Source: UBA6136 sp046305255
GTDB taxonomy: Bacteria; Pseudomonadota; Gammaproteobacteria; Methylococcales; Methylococcaceae
NCBI GenBank assembly: GCA_046305255.1
Contig: JBKCCF010000171.1
Span: forward strand, 1-11,037
Direction: 5' to 3'
DNA: 11,037 nt
Each line of letters opens with the position of its first letter. Position 1 is the stretch's first letter. Shown here one piece after another: positions 1-7,568 of the stretch. Position numbers and translations under genes: made by a program. A model generated the notes under the pieces. The model made no database searches. It was not told the DNA's origin and saw only the letters and a program-made list of their open reading frames with translations.

Positions 1-1026
1 GTCCTCATAGATGCTGCAGGCATAGGCTTCGGTGGGGCTGTGGCCACCGTTCAGCGCGATGCAGCGTGAACCCGCGCGCCGGAGTTTGCGGTGGGTGTCC
101 ATGACCAGAACCCATTCGGGATGGCTGCGATTGATGGGGTCGCGGGCCGACACTTCAACCGAATCATAAGCTTCCCGGCAACAGGCGCCGCAGGTCTGGC
201 AATCCAGTTCGGTCGCGGGCTCATAGCGGCTGCAGGCCGGGGCGTCCTCAGCCAGCGCCACGGCAGGGCGGTGGCGACAGCGCAAACGGCCGCGCCCGCG
301 ATAACTCCAGGCACAGTGCCGGCAGGATAGACCCTGAAAATACGCCGCGACGGTGGCATGACCTGCCGGGTGGACCGGGGGTGGATCGCCCGCGGTGGTC
401 CAGAGCGAGGGCCGCGCGGTGGCCTCCGTATCGGGCTTCGGGCCGGGGTCTGGCGCCAGCGGTCGCGCACGGCGCAGTGTCGCGGCAATTGCTGCGCTGG
501 CACGGAGGGCTTCGGTCAGCGCGGTTTGCCAGCGGGGTTGGGCCGAGCGCCAGGCGGCGATGCGGGCCGCTACGCAACTGCGTTCCCGGCGGCCACCGCT
601 ATCCGGCGCCGCCTCGAAAGGGTCAGCCGGCAGCGTGGCCCAGAAGCTCAGGCGAAAGTCGGTGGTCGGGGCGAAAAAGTCGCGCAGTCCGACACTGTCT
701 GCCAGCCAGGCCTGTAACCTCAGGCAGGCGTGTTCCCGCCATGGTTTGCCCATTCGGGTGTTGTCCAGCCCCCAATCCAGCGCCCGCTCGCCGTCTTCGC
801 CCTCGACCAGGGCATGACAGAGTTCGTGCAGAATCATCTGGCCGAGACAGTCATCGGGGTCGAACTGGTCTTCGGTGGCGATCAGCAGGGTGCCGTGGCC
901 ATCGCTGGAGGCATACGCCTCAGCCGAGCGCCGTACCCTGAAGCCGACGCGGGCGGCGCAGTCCAGCCAGATCAGCGATAGCGGATCGTCGTACTGATGT
1001 TCGGCGCGGCGCAGGAAGTCAGTCAT
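1..1026 (-). CDS. HExxH-motif protein with C-terminal YkgJ-type cysteine cluster (3' end outside window)
   Basis: The frame is open from ATG at 1026-1024 to the left edge without a stop (342 codons visible). The N-terminal part contains QMILHELCHALVEGED, a zinc-metallopeptidase-type HExxH at residues 67-71; Glu98 in WREHACL, 27 residues after the second His, is a possible third ligand. A Pro/Arg-rich linker (about 190-225) leads to a first cysteine set (C235, C238, C250, C265). Then comes CQTCGACC (C276, C279, C282, C283), followed by C322 and CSIYED at 337-342, the spacing and wording of the YkgJ/CxxCxxCC putative zinc- or iron-chelating family. The C-terminal conserved RP..C part would lie beyond the edge. 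The start overlaps the upstream gene's stop (ATGACTGA), so the two are probably translationally coupled. Metal binding is expected from the motifs; peptidase activity is inference. No name is assigned. Confidence 0.82.
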   Translation of the reverse strand, partial: MTDFLRRAEHQYDDPLSLIWLDCAARVGFRVRRSAEAYASSDGHGTLLIATEDQFDPDDCLGQMILHELCHALVEGEDGERALDWGLDNTRMGKPWREHACLRLQAWLADSVGLRDFFAPTTDFRLSFWATLPADPFEAAPDSGGRRERSCVAARIAAWRSAQPRWQTALTEALRASAAIAATLRRARPLAPDPGPKPDTEATARPSLWTTAGDPPPVHPAGHATVAAYFQGLSCRHCAWSYRGRGRLRCRHRPAVALAEDAPACSRYEPATELDCQTCGACCREAYDSVEVSARDPINRSHPEWVLVMDTHRKLRRAGSRCIALNGGHSPTEAYACSIYED

Positions 1027-1621
1027 GGCCGGTCGGGGGTGCGTCGCTGTGGTTCAGTTCGTATTCGATTTGCGGCTGGTTTTCCTGCCCCGCCGCAGTC
1101 GGCATGTAGATATGGGTAATCCGGCGACCCTCGGGGCTACTGGCGGGCAGGGCCGGCGGTTGGGTCGTTGTGGCGGTTCCTGCGGGATCAGGCCGCGGGG
1201 TGAACGGCAACTCCGCCCGCGACGCGCCCACGTCATCGTCGCTGTCGTCAAAGCGGGGCAGTGGCGGCAGTTTGAGGCTGCCACCACTGCGGGCGCTGAA
1301 GGCCGGCAGTCGGTCGCCATAGCGCTGGCCCAGCGGCGAGAGCAGCTCCCGGTCGGAAAACAATTCGCCATTCGGGCGCAGTGAGCGGGTACCGAGTTGC
1401 TGCTGCTCGCGGATCATCTGGCGCTCCTCCAGCCATTTCCGCAACTCACGCAGGCGTTTGAGCTGGTCGTAGCTGAGGCCGGAGATGGTATCCACCACTT
1501 CGGGTTCCTCCTCCGGTTCGGTCGGTCCGATCAGTATGCGGGGCTCCCCGGTGCTGAGCGCGGGCATGAGCGCCGTGAGCAGGCAAAGGCTGCGGGCGAT
1601 GCGAATAGCGCGGTTGTTCAA
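1019..1621 (-). CDS. Small secreted/periplasmic protein of unknown function
   Basis: This is a 200-residue ORF read from a TTG codon (1621-1619). No ATG or GTG is available upstream before an in-frame stop at 1651-1649, and the next internal Met lies inside the signal sequence. The N-terminus has a basic stretch (NNRAIRIAR) followed by a hydrophobic core SLCLLTALMPAL, which is a plausible Sec signal peptide ending near residues 24-26. The Cys at 13 is not in a lipobox position. The mature part is acidic (EPEEEPEVVD), has a charged helical segment at about 52-75 (YDQLKRLRELRKWLEERQM, probably short coiled coil) and ends in a Pro/Thr/Ser-rich tail. No known domain was recognised. Its stop overlaps the start of the HExxH/YkgJ-type gene by eight bases, so both are likely made from one mRNA; the shared job is unknown. 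Confidence 0.7.
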   Translation of the reverse strand: MNNRAIRIARSLCLLTALMPALSTGEPRILIGPTEPEEEPEVVDTISGLSYDQLKRLRELRKWLEERQMIREQQQLGTRSLRPNGELFSDRELLSPLGQRYGDRLPAFSARSGGSLKLPPLPRFDDSDDDVGASRAELPFTPRPDPAGTATTTQPPALPASSPEGRRITHIYMPTAAGQENQPQIEYELNHSDAPPTGHD

Positions 1622-1694
1622 TGTGCTGACCCATCCCGTGACGAGGCGTTAAAATCGGTGTCATAAGGCAGTGGCCGGCAATCCGGACCCTTCG

Positions 1695-1732
1695 GCTCCG
1701 CACCCGGGGGCCGGACCGGGCGATACCGGAGC
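1695..1732 (+). other. Nested hairpin in the leader region upstream of gcvH
   Basis: The 248-base gap 1622-1869 between the divergent TTG-start gene and gcvH holds nested inverted repeats: outer arms GCTCCG (1695-1700) and CGGAGC (1727-1732), inner arms CCCGG (1703-1707) and CCGGG (1716-1720). No U-tract follows, so it is not a standard terminator. It could be leader RNA structure or a chance product of G+C-rich DNA. No convincing glycine riboswitch core was seen. A weak promoter-like pair (TTTACC, 17 bases, TACTTT) lies downstream at about 1780-1815. Confidence 0.3.
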
Positions 1733-1869
1733 GCATCCCAATCCCCGCGTCCTTCCAGCAGGTGCGTTTGCCCATCCATTTACTTTACCTCAAGGGGTTT
1801 TTCTCGTACTTTGCGGGAAGATACCTAAGCCTGCGGCAACAGGCCATCACCAGACGGGAATAATTTACG

Positions 1870-2250
1870 ATGAGTCATCTACCCAGCAATCTTAAATACG
1901 CCGAAAGCCACGAATGGGCAAAGCTCGAAGACAGCGGTATTGTCCGGGTCGGCATTACCGATTTTGCCCAGCAGCAACTGGGCGACGTGGTGTTTATTGA
2001 CCTGCCGGACGCCGGCAAAGTGGTTAAAGCTGCAGCGCCGGTCGCCGTGATTGAGTCGGTCAAGGCCGCCTCGGATATTCACAGTCCGGTGTCCGGCGAG
2101 ATCGTCGAGGTCAATCCGCTGCTGGCTTCGGCGCCCGAATCGGTCAATCAGGACGCCTATGCGGCCTGGCTGTTCAGTGTCCGGCCGTCCAACCCCGCCG
2201 AACTGGATGCCCTGATGGGGGCTGACGCCTATCTCGCCTCCGTGACCTGA
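1870..2250 (+). CDS. gcvH: Glycine cleavage system H protein
   Basis: The 126-residue product is the usual length for GcvH. This is the lipoyl-carrying protein that shuttles the aminomethyl group between the P, T and L proteins of the glycine cleavage complex in the cytoplasm. The sequence has the family landmarks: SHEWAKLEDSGIVRVGITD near the N-terminus, QQLGDVVFIDLP at about 36-46, the lipoylation loop VIESVKAASD with Lys65 as the modified lysine, SPVSGEIVEVN at about 72-82, and the terminal LMGADAYLASV. The ATG at 1870 is the first start giving the standard N-terminus; only a weak purine-rich GGGAA lies upstream. No gcvT or gcvP is present nearby, so it stands alone here. It is a substrate for the lipoyl synthase encoded at the right edge of the window, although the two are not an operon. 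Confidence 0.97.
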   Translation: MSHLPSNLKYAESHEWAKLEDSGIVRVGITDFAQQQLGDVVFIDLPDAGKVVKAAAPVAVIESVKAASDIHSPVSGEIVEVNPLLASAPESVNQDAYAAWLFSVRPSNPAELDALMGADAYLASVT

Positions 2251-2320
2251 TCGCCGGCAGGAAGCCTGCGTGCCATAAATGATAGACTTGACCCCTGCCC
2301 TCCGGCCATGACAGGCGCGC

Positions 2321-2344
2321 GGGTTGATCGTCAAGCATCAACCC
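2321..2344 (+). other. 8-bp perfect inverted repeat between gcvH and the dynamin-like gene
   Basis: Arms GGGTTGAT (2321-2328) and ATCAACCC (2337-2344) flank an eight-base loop. No T-run follows on either strand, so intrinsic termination is doubtful. It could be an operator for the downstream GTPase gene, an RNA-processing stem or a rho-independent-terminator relic. A second small stem (GCAGG/CCTGC, about 2258-2270) lies just after the gcvH stop. Confidence 0.4.
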
Positions 2345-2378
2345 TGCCGGCTGCACGCCCTGCCCCATAAGCCCCCAT

Positions 2379-2384
2379 AAGGAA
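2379..2384 (+). promoter_or_regulatory. Ribosome binding site of the dynamin-like gene
   Basis: AAGGAA ends nine bases before the ATG at 2394. It supports that start over any upstream alternative. It directly follows a short doubled motif (CCCCATAAG written twice, about 2363-2380). Confidence 0.55.
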
Positions 2385-2393
2385 AACGACGCG

Positions 2394-4718
2394 ATGAAAG
2401 AGGCGGATTACAACAATTACGTGAAGGCGTTTACCCGCCTGTTCGAGGTTTTCGACGCCGCCGCGCCCTACCTGGATGTGTCGGAAGACTTCAAATACTT
2501 CATCAACCGCAAGCGCTCCTGGCTGGAGCGGCTGAAATCACCGGAGTTTCCAGTTGCCTTCCTCGGGGCGTTTTCGGCCGGCAAGAGTACCATCATCAAT
2601 GCGGTGCTGGGCGATGACATTCTGCCGCAGGCGACGAAGTCGCTGACTGCCATCCCGACCCTGATCCGCAAGGGCCGCGTCAACAAGGCCATCATCTCCT
2701 ATCTCAGCGAAGCCGAGCGGGCGGAACTGAAAGACCTCTATCTGGAGGAACTGTCGAAGGAGCTCCGCACCAATCCGGAGCTCTACCGCGTGCTCGGCCG
2801 ATCCGACGTGCTGGCCCGGCTCAACAGCGATATCGAGCGCCACAAGAGCCAATACGGGACCTTCAACAAGCAGAAGTTTTTCGACGAACTCAAGGCGCTG
2901 ATTGAGGGCTGGGACACGCTGAGCGGGGCCACCCGCGAGATTACCCTCGAGGACCTGCCGAACTATGTTACGGAAGATTACGCCGATGTCCTGTTCGTGA
3001 ATCAGGCAGAAATCTATCTCGCCGATGTGAACATTCCGGACAATGTCGTACTGGTCGACCTGCCGGGGCTGGGCGTGGTCAATCCGCGTCACCGCAAGGT
3101 GACCAAAACCTATGTCGAGAATGATGCCAAAGCCTTCGTGATCGCCATGAAGGTGTTCCATCTGCTGGAAGGGGAGGAAATTGAACTGCTGGCTGAAATC
3201 CACAACCAGCGCAAGCGGGTGTTGCAGCGGGCCTTCTGGGTCATCAACCAGTGGGATGTGTTGAGCAGCAAGCAGAAGAAAGAGGAACTGGCCAATTTCG
3301 ATCAAAAGATTGAGCACTATGGTTTCAACATCACCAAGGACCGCGTGTTCAAGGTCTCCGCGCTAAATTACCTCCTGCTGAAGCTGATACAGGAGGGGCG
3401 GCTGGAAGGCACCCGCAGCATCCGCGAACATGTTGACGCACTCAAAAAGGCCATAGGCCGCATCCCCGACCGCAACGAGGCCACCCACCAGATCAAGGCA
3501 CTGGAGGAAACCAAAAGCTTTACCAGTTTCCGCAGCAGTCTGTTCGAATATCTGGCCTACACCGCGAAGGCCGAGTTTCTGGAAGAAGCCCGGGGCGAAT
3601 ACCTGGACCTTGCCAGGCGCCTGCGCGAATGGCTGGAGCCGCTGTACCAGAATTACCGCGATGTCGATGACGATGGCATGAAGAGCACCTTCATCGCCAG
3701 CCAGCTTTCCCGCAGGCAGGACGAGGCATTGCGCCGGCTCAGGGCGACGGTCGAGGAGCACATCATGATGCTGCGCACCGAGCTGTTGCCGGAATTCGTT
3801 TTCTGGCGCGAGGAGGACCAGGCGCAGCTGAGCCAGCAGGTGACGTCGGCGATTGATACGCTGGATCGCAAATCGCTTAAAAATGAGTTGCTCAGAGGGC
3901 TGGACCTCAACAGCGTGGTGAGCCGTCTGCCGCACAAGATCGAGCAAAACCTCAACATCCAGCACGCCTTCCGCGGCCAGCTACTGCGTCTGCTGGACGA
4001 GCAGATGGTGCGGCGGCATCTGTCCCAGCTATTGCAGGGCATCACCGCCACGGCAGTGCTGCCGGATGATGTGCTGAGCGTATTGCAGGACCGGCTCAGC
4101 GGGCGCGACATGCTCAACCGGCTGAAAGGCATGTGCGATGTCTTCCTGTTTGAGTATGGCGATGTCATCAATCAGTTCGGGCGAACCGTCATGGAGCAGG
4201 AAGCCCGCCACGAGGCGCAGAGCACCGAGACCCTGATGACCGCCATTCAGGCACGGGCTGATGATGCCCTGCAACTGGCCCGCGGCATGAGCCTGCTCGG
4301 GCCGAAGGACAGTATTGAGCAGTTGCGGGGGCTGGGGCTGGATGCCCTCAGTCGCATCCATGCCGGCCTGACCGGTGCGCCGGTCGGTGTCGAAAGCCTT
4401 AGTGTGCGGGGCGATGCCATTGACCGCGCGCTGGAATACTACAAAACCGGCATCCTCGACTATGCCCGCAAGCAGCAGCACCAGATCAACCTGTTCGCCC
4501 GCCGCGGGATCAAGAACTACTTCGAGGAACTGGAACAGGAACTGCTCGCCTATTTCGACTCGATCAAGGGCGAGATCGCCAAGATGATCATGCGCCAGTT
4601 GACCGACGACATTGACGCCGAGCTGAACTCCGAGCTGGAAAAACAGCGCATCATCAAGGACACCTACCACTTCATGACCACCGAGGTCGGGCTGGAACTG
4701 CGTCGCGGCGAGTCCTGA
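2394..4718 (+). CDS. Bacterial dynamin-like GTPase
   Basis: This 774-residue protein has an N-terminal dynamin-type G domain and a long helical remainder. Visible motifs are the P-loop GAFSAGKS (58-65), switch-I threonines in ATKSLTAIPT (80-89), DLPGLG (222-227) and a G4 motif NQWD (285-288). NQWD resembles the NRWD of mitofusins more than the common TKxD/NKxD. About 130 residues separate switch I from DLPGLG; this insertion is rich in charged helix (e.g. AERAELKDLYLEELSKELR). Residues about 390-774 are almost wholly helical and charged, consistent with stalk and bundle segments, ending in EELEQELLAYFDSIKGEIAK. No clear membrane-spanning helix or amphipathic paddle was recognised. Family members bind and remodel membranes in a GTP-dependent way; the specific role here is unknown. 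A PfkB-family kinase follows within 28-97 bases on the same strand, so cotranscription is likely. Confidence 0.9.
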   Translation: MKEADYNNYVKAFTRLFEVFDAAAPYLDVSEDFKYFINRKRSWLERLKSPEFPVAFLGAFSAGKSTIINAVLGDDILPQATKSLTAIPTLIRKGRVNKAIISYLSEAERAELKDLYLEELSKELRTNPELYRVLGRSDVLARLNSDIERHKSQYGTFNKQKFFDELKALIEGWDTLSGATREITLEDLPNYVTEDYADVLFVNQAEIYLADVNIPDNVVLVDLPGLGVVNPRHRKVTKTYVENDAKAFVIAMKVFHLLEGEEIELLAEIHNQRKRVLQRAFWVINQWDVLSSKQKKEELANFDQKIEHYGFNITKDRVFKVSALNYLLLKLIQEGRLEGTRSIREHVDALKKAIGRIPDRNEATHQIKALEETKSFTSFRSSLFEYLAYTAKAEFLEEARGEYLDLARRLREWLEPLYQNYRDVDDDGMKSTFIASQLSRRQDEALRRLRATVEEHIMMLRTELLPEFVFWREEDQAQLSQQVTSAIDTLDRKSLKNELLRGLDLNSVVSRLPHKIEQNLNIQHAFRGQLLRLLDEQMVRRHLSQLLQGITATAVLPDDVLSVLQDRLSGRDMLNRLKGMCDVFLFEYGDVINQFGRTVMEQEARHEAQSTETLMTAIQARADDALQLARGMSLLGPKDSIEQLRGLGLDALSRIHAGLTGAPVGVESLSVRGDAIDRALEYYKTGILDYARKQQHQINLFARRGIKNYFEELEQELLAYFDSIKGEIAKMIMRQLTDDIDAELNSELEKQRIIKDTYHFMTTEVGLELRRGES

Positions 4719-4815
4719 CCGCGAAAGATTCAGCGCTGTCGAAGCCATGACGGGTTCGGCAGCTGACACGCCGGATGGCCCGCCCACCCCTTCAACAGCA
4801 ACATCAAAACCCACA

Positions 4816-5748
4816 ATGACAGCACTAATCTGCGGCTCCATGGCCTATGACACCATCATGGTGTTCCCTGACAAATTCAAGCACCACATCCTGCCGGAAC
4901 AGGTCCATATCCTCAACGTCGCCTTCCTGGTGCCGGAATTGCGGCGGGAATACGGCGGTTGCGCCGGCAACATCGCCTTCAATCTCAGGCAACTGGGCGG
5001 CGATCCCCTGATCATGGCGACCGTCGGCAAGGACTTTACCCCCTATTCGCAGTGGCTGTCCTGTTGCGGTATCCGTCAGGATCACATTACGGTGCTGGAG
5101 GAGTGCTACACCGCGCAGGCCTACATCACCACCGATATGGACGACAACCAGATCACCGCCTTCCACCCGGGCGCGATGTCCTTTGCCCATCACAACAGTG
5201 TCCCCGGGAATCAGGCTATCCGGCTGGGGCTGATCTCCCCCGACGGCAGGGACGGCATGATCCAGCACGCCGCAGAGTTCGTGGCGGCGGGGATACCGTT
5301 CGTCTTCGACCCCGGTCAGGGCCTGCCCATGTTCAATGGCGAGGAACTGCTGGACTTCATCGAAAAAGCCAGCTGGGTGACGGTCAATGACTACGAATCG
5401 CAGCTGCTACAGGCGCGCACCGGCCTGTCACTGGCGGCACTGGCGGAAAAGGTCGAGGCGCTGATCGTCACCCGTGGCGCGCAGGGGTCGGTGATCCACG
5501 TCGGCGGCGAGAGTGTCGAAATACCACCTGCCACCCCGCGCAGAGCGGTTGACCCCACCGGTTGCGGCGATGCCTACCGGGCCGGTCTGGTCTACGGGCT
5601 GATGGAAAATCTGGACTGGCCGACCACCGGCCGGATTGCCTCGCTGATGGGCGCGCTCAAGGTGGAGTGCTACGGCACCCAGAACCATGGCTTCACGCTG
5701 GCGACCTTCAAGCAGCGCTACCGCGAGACTTACGGCGAGTCTTTCTGA
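4816..5748 (+). CDS. PfkB-family carbohydrate/nucleoside kinase (adenosine-kinase-like)
   Basis: The product has 310 residues from the ATG at 4816, which gives the family-like N-terminus MTALICGSMAYDTIM. An in-frame ATG at 4747 would add 23 low-complexity Pro/Thr/Ser residues and is probably not the start, although neither ATG has a good ribosome binding site. PfkB landmarks are the substrate-side glycine motif YGGCAGNIAFNLRQLGG (46 onward) and the ATP/anion-hole signature DPTGCGDAYRAGL (246 onward), with Asp252 as the expected catalytic base. FDPGQGLPMF and VTVNDYES are also typical. The enzyme should phosphorylate a sugar or nucleoside hydroxyl with ATP; similar proteins are often labelled adenosine kinase, but substrate choice cannot be read from sequence alone. 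It lies directly downstream of the dynamin-like gene. Its 3' end overlaps the convergent transporter gene by 41 bases. Confidence 0.9.
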   Translation: MTALICGSMAYDTIMVFPDKFKHHILPEQVHILNVAFLVPELRREYGGCAGNIAFNLRQLGGDPLIMATVGKDFTPYSQWLSCCGIRQDHITVLEECYTAQAYITTDMDDNQITAFHPGAMSFAHHNSVPGNQAIRLGLISPDGRDGMIQHAAEFVAAGIPFVFDPGQGLPMFNGEELLDFIEKASWVTVNDYESQLLQARTGLSLAALAEKVEALIVTRGAQGSVIHVGGESVEIPPATPRRAVDPTGCGDAYRAGLVYGLMENLDWPTTGRIASLMGALKVECYGTQNHGFTLATFKQRYRETYGESF

Positions 5749-6646
5749 GCGGTCGGCGCCGGGGCGGGGTGGCGACGGGCGGCTGCCCCCGGTTGCCCCA
5801 CTGGTTCAACAGCAAGGCGGCCAGAATCAGCGCCGTACCCTGCAGCACCTTGCCATGCAGGGGTTCGCCGTTGGCCACATGGCCGACGTAGAGCGACAGC
5901 ACCGGCGTAATCAGCGTAATCAGCGCCACCCGGGTCGCCGGCAGTCGGTTGAGTACATAAAAGTAGAGCGCAAACCCCACGGGTGTGGCGATGGCGCCCA
6001 GATAGGCGATAGACAGCAGGCTGGACAGTGGCAGGCGGTCGGGCCATGGGGCGTCGCTGAGTGCGAAGGTCACGAGGTAGCCGGGCACCGCCAGCGCGAG
6101 ACTGCCCGCCACCTGCACCAGCGCCGGCAGGCCCGCATTGATCTGCTTCACCCAAACTGCGCTGGCGGCCTGCAGGATGGCGGCGACGATCACGCCGGCG
6201 ATGCCGAGTGCGGCGCCTTCGGCCAGGCTGAGGGCAGACTGAAACATCACCACCAGCCCGCCAAAGCCCAGCGCATAGGACAGGATGAGCCCCGGTCGCA
6301 GGCTGCGTTCGCCCAGCACCCATGCCGCCAGCGGCGCCGAAATCAGCGGTAACAGGCCGAACACCACGGAAATCCAGCCCGAGGGAATAAACTGCGAAGC
6401 CCAGTAGGTCACCAGCATGGCGCCGAAAATCTGCACTGCACCGGCCAGATACGCCAGCAACGCCTTGCGGGACAGCGGCAGGCGCTGGCGTTGCAGCACC
6501 AGCACCGGTAGCACACAGAACAGGCCGAGACACATGCGCGCCGTCACGCCGAACAGATACCCCGGTCCCTCGCCGCTCCATTTGATGGCCAGTGGCGTGG
6601 TCGACCAGAGCAGGACAACGAAGATGAAGGCGGCGGAGATGCGCAT
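5708..6646 (-). CDS. EamA/DMT-superfamily inner-membrane transporter
   Basis: The 312-residue product is highly hydrophobic, with about ten membrane helices arranged as two EamA repeats. The first opens with AAFIFVVLLWSTTPLAIKW and the second with AALGIAGVIVAAILQAASAVWV. Internal family features include a conserved proline-glycine-containing helix before each loop, WVLGERSL after helix 4, and TRVALITLITPVLSLYVG near the end, the equivalent second-repeat element. Members export metabolites or amino acids in the drug/metabolite transporter superfamily; the substrate is not predictable here. The last roughly 25 residues are very basic (RRRPLRKTRRKSRGSAA) and are encoded partly over the 3' end of the kinase gene on the other strand. 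That tail may be a late readthrough extension. No strong ribosome binding site precedes the ATG at 6646. Confidence 0.9.
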   Translation of the reverse strand: MRISAAFIFVVLLWSTTPLAIKWSGEGPGYLFGVTARMCLGLFCVLPVLVLQRQRLPLSRKALLAYLAGAVQIFGAMLVTYWASQFIPSGWISVVFGLLPLISAPLAAWVLGERSLRPGLILSYALGFGGLVVMFQSALSLAEGAALGIAGVIVAAILQAASAVWVKQINAGLPALVQVAGSLALAVPGYLVTFALSDAPWPDRLPLSSLLSIAYLGAIATPVGFALYFYVLNRLPATRVALITLITPVLSLYVGHVANGEPLHGKVLQGTALILAALLLNQWGNRGQPPVATPPRRRPLRKTRRKSRGSAA

Positions 6647-6749
6647 GGGCGGGCTGAATCCGAAGTGGCCCGAGGGCGGGCAGGTTGGCTAGGATACCGC
6701 CCATTGCCCTGCAACCGCTTTTCCCCTGTCATCCACCCTTCACCCTCAA
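6647..6749. promoter_or_regulatory. Divergent intergenic region between the EamA transporter and mazG
   Basis: These 103 bases must carry the 5' signals for both divergent genes. No clear sigma-70 consensus or strong Shine-Dalgarno is visible on either strand. The side near mazG is C/T-rich. The call rests on gene orientation only. Confidence 0.35.
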
Positions 6750-7568
6750 ATGCTTATGGATAATCTGCACCGACTGCTCAGCATCATGGCCCGGCTGCGT
6801 CACCCCGAAACCGGCTGTCCGTGGGATCTGCAACAGGATTTTGCCAGCCTGATTCCCTACACACTGGAGGAGGCCTACGAGGTGGCCGATGCCGCCGAAC
6901 GGGGCGACCCCGACGATCTCTGTGAAGAACTCGGCGATCTGCTGTTGCAGGTCGTGTTCCATGCACGGGTGGCCGAAGAAGCGCGGCTGTTTGATTTCGA
7001 AACCGTAGCGGGCACCATTGCCGACAAGCTTATCCGGCGCCATCCCCATGTTTTTGCCGGAATGGCCTTCGAAAACGATAGCGAACGCCAGCGCTACTGG
7101 GAGGACGCCAAGCAGCTGGAGCGCCAGCAAAAGGGCAGGGCCGAACCGGCTGCCAGTGTGCTCGGCGACATTCCGCGTGGCCTGCCGGCCCTGATGACCG
7201 CACAAAAACTGCAAAAACGCGCCGCCCGCCACGGCTTCGACTGGCCCGACATAGCGCCGGTGTTCGACAAGCTGCATGAGGAGCTGGACGAACTCAAGGC
7301 CGCCTGTCAGGCGGCCGACGCCCACAACATTCAGGAGGAACTGGGCGATCTGCTATTCGTCATCGCCAACGTGGCGCGCCATCTTGGGGTGAATGCCGAG
7401 GCCTGTCTGCGGGCGGGCAACCGCAAGTTCACCCGCCGCTTTCAGCATATTGAGGGCCGCGTCGCCGCCCGCGGCGGCATCCTCACCGACCATACGCTGG
7501 CAGAACTGGATGCCCTCTGGGACGAGGCTAAACGCATCGAGCGGGGGCAGGCCCCGCAGGGCGATTAG
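6750..7568 (+). CDS. mazG: Nucleoside triphosphate pyrophosphohydrolase MazG
   Basis: The 272-residue product matches the usual two-domain MazG length (about 260-280). MazG hydrolyses NTPs to NMP plus pyrophosphate, cleaning abnormal nucleotides and modulating (p)ppGpp-linked stress. The N-terminus LHRLLSIMARLRHPETGCPWD is typical. Domain 1 has the metal-binding helices LEEAYEV (E40, E41, E44) and EELGD (E59, E60, D63); domain 2 repeats this with EELDE (E177, E178, E181) and EELGD (E196, E197, D200). KLIRRHPHVF (about 93-102) and NRKFTRRFQHIE (about 224-235) are also conserved. A second ATG at 6756 gives a start two codons later and is equally possible. The gene ends with TAG at 7566-7568, overlapping the stop of a convergent small gene. 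Confidence 0.96.
   Translation: MLMDNLHRLLSIMARLRHPETGCPWDLQQDFASLIPYTLEEAYEVADAAERGDPDDLCEELGDLLLQVVFHARVAEEARLFDFETVAGTIADKLIRRHPHVFAGMAFENDSERQRYWEDAKQLERQQKGRAEPAASVLGDIPRGLPALMTAQKLQKRAARHGFDWPDIAPVFDKLHEELDELKAACQAADAHNIQEELGDLLFVIANVARHLGVNAEACLRAGNRKFTRRFQHIEGRVAARGGILTDHTLAELDALWDEAKRIERGQAPQGD

Noticed and set aside
1446..1775. 109-codon minus-strand ORF overlapping the secreted-protein gene
   Set aside because: Arg/His/Gly-rich composition without a ribosome binding site; the overlapping frame from 1621 has a signal peptide and couples to the next gene.
1622..1869. Glycine riboswitch upstream of gcvH
   Set aside because: The gene context invites one, but the conserved tandem-aptamer core could not be found; only G+C-rich inverted repeats are present.
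2538..3317. 259-codon ORF antisense to the dynamin-like gene
   Set aside because: It lies wholly opposite the conserved GTPase motifs; long antisense frames are common in G+C-rich genes with strong codon bias.
5730..6704. 324-codon minus-strand ORF in another frame over the transporter
   Set aside because: Arg/Gly/Ala-rich and non-hydrophobic; the 5708-6646 frame gives a proper multi-helix EamA protein.
2394..7568. Anti-phage defence island (dynamin-like GTPase, kinase, MazG)
   Set aside because: Some dynamin-like and MazG proteins occur in defence settings, but here they are on separate units among housekeeping genes, with no nuclease, toxin or mobile element alongside.
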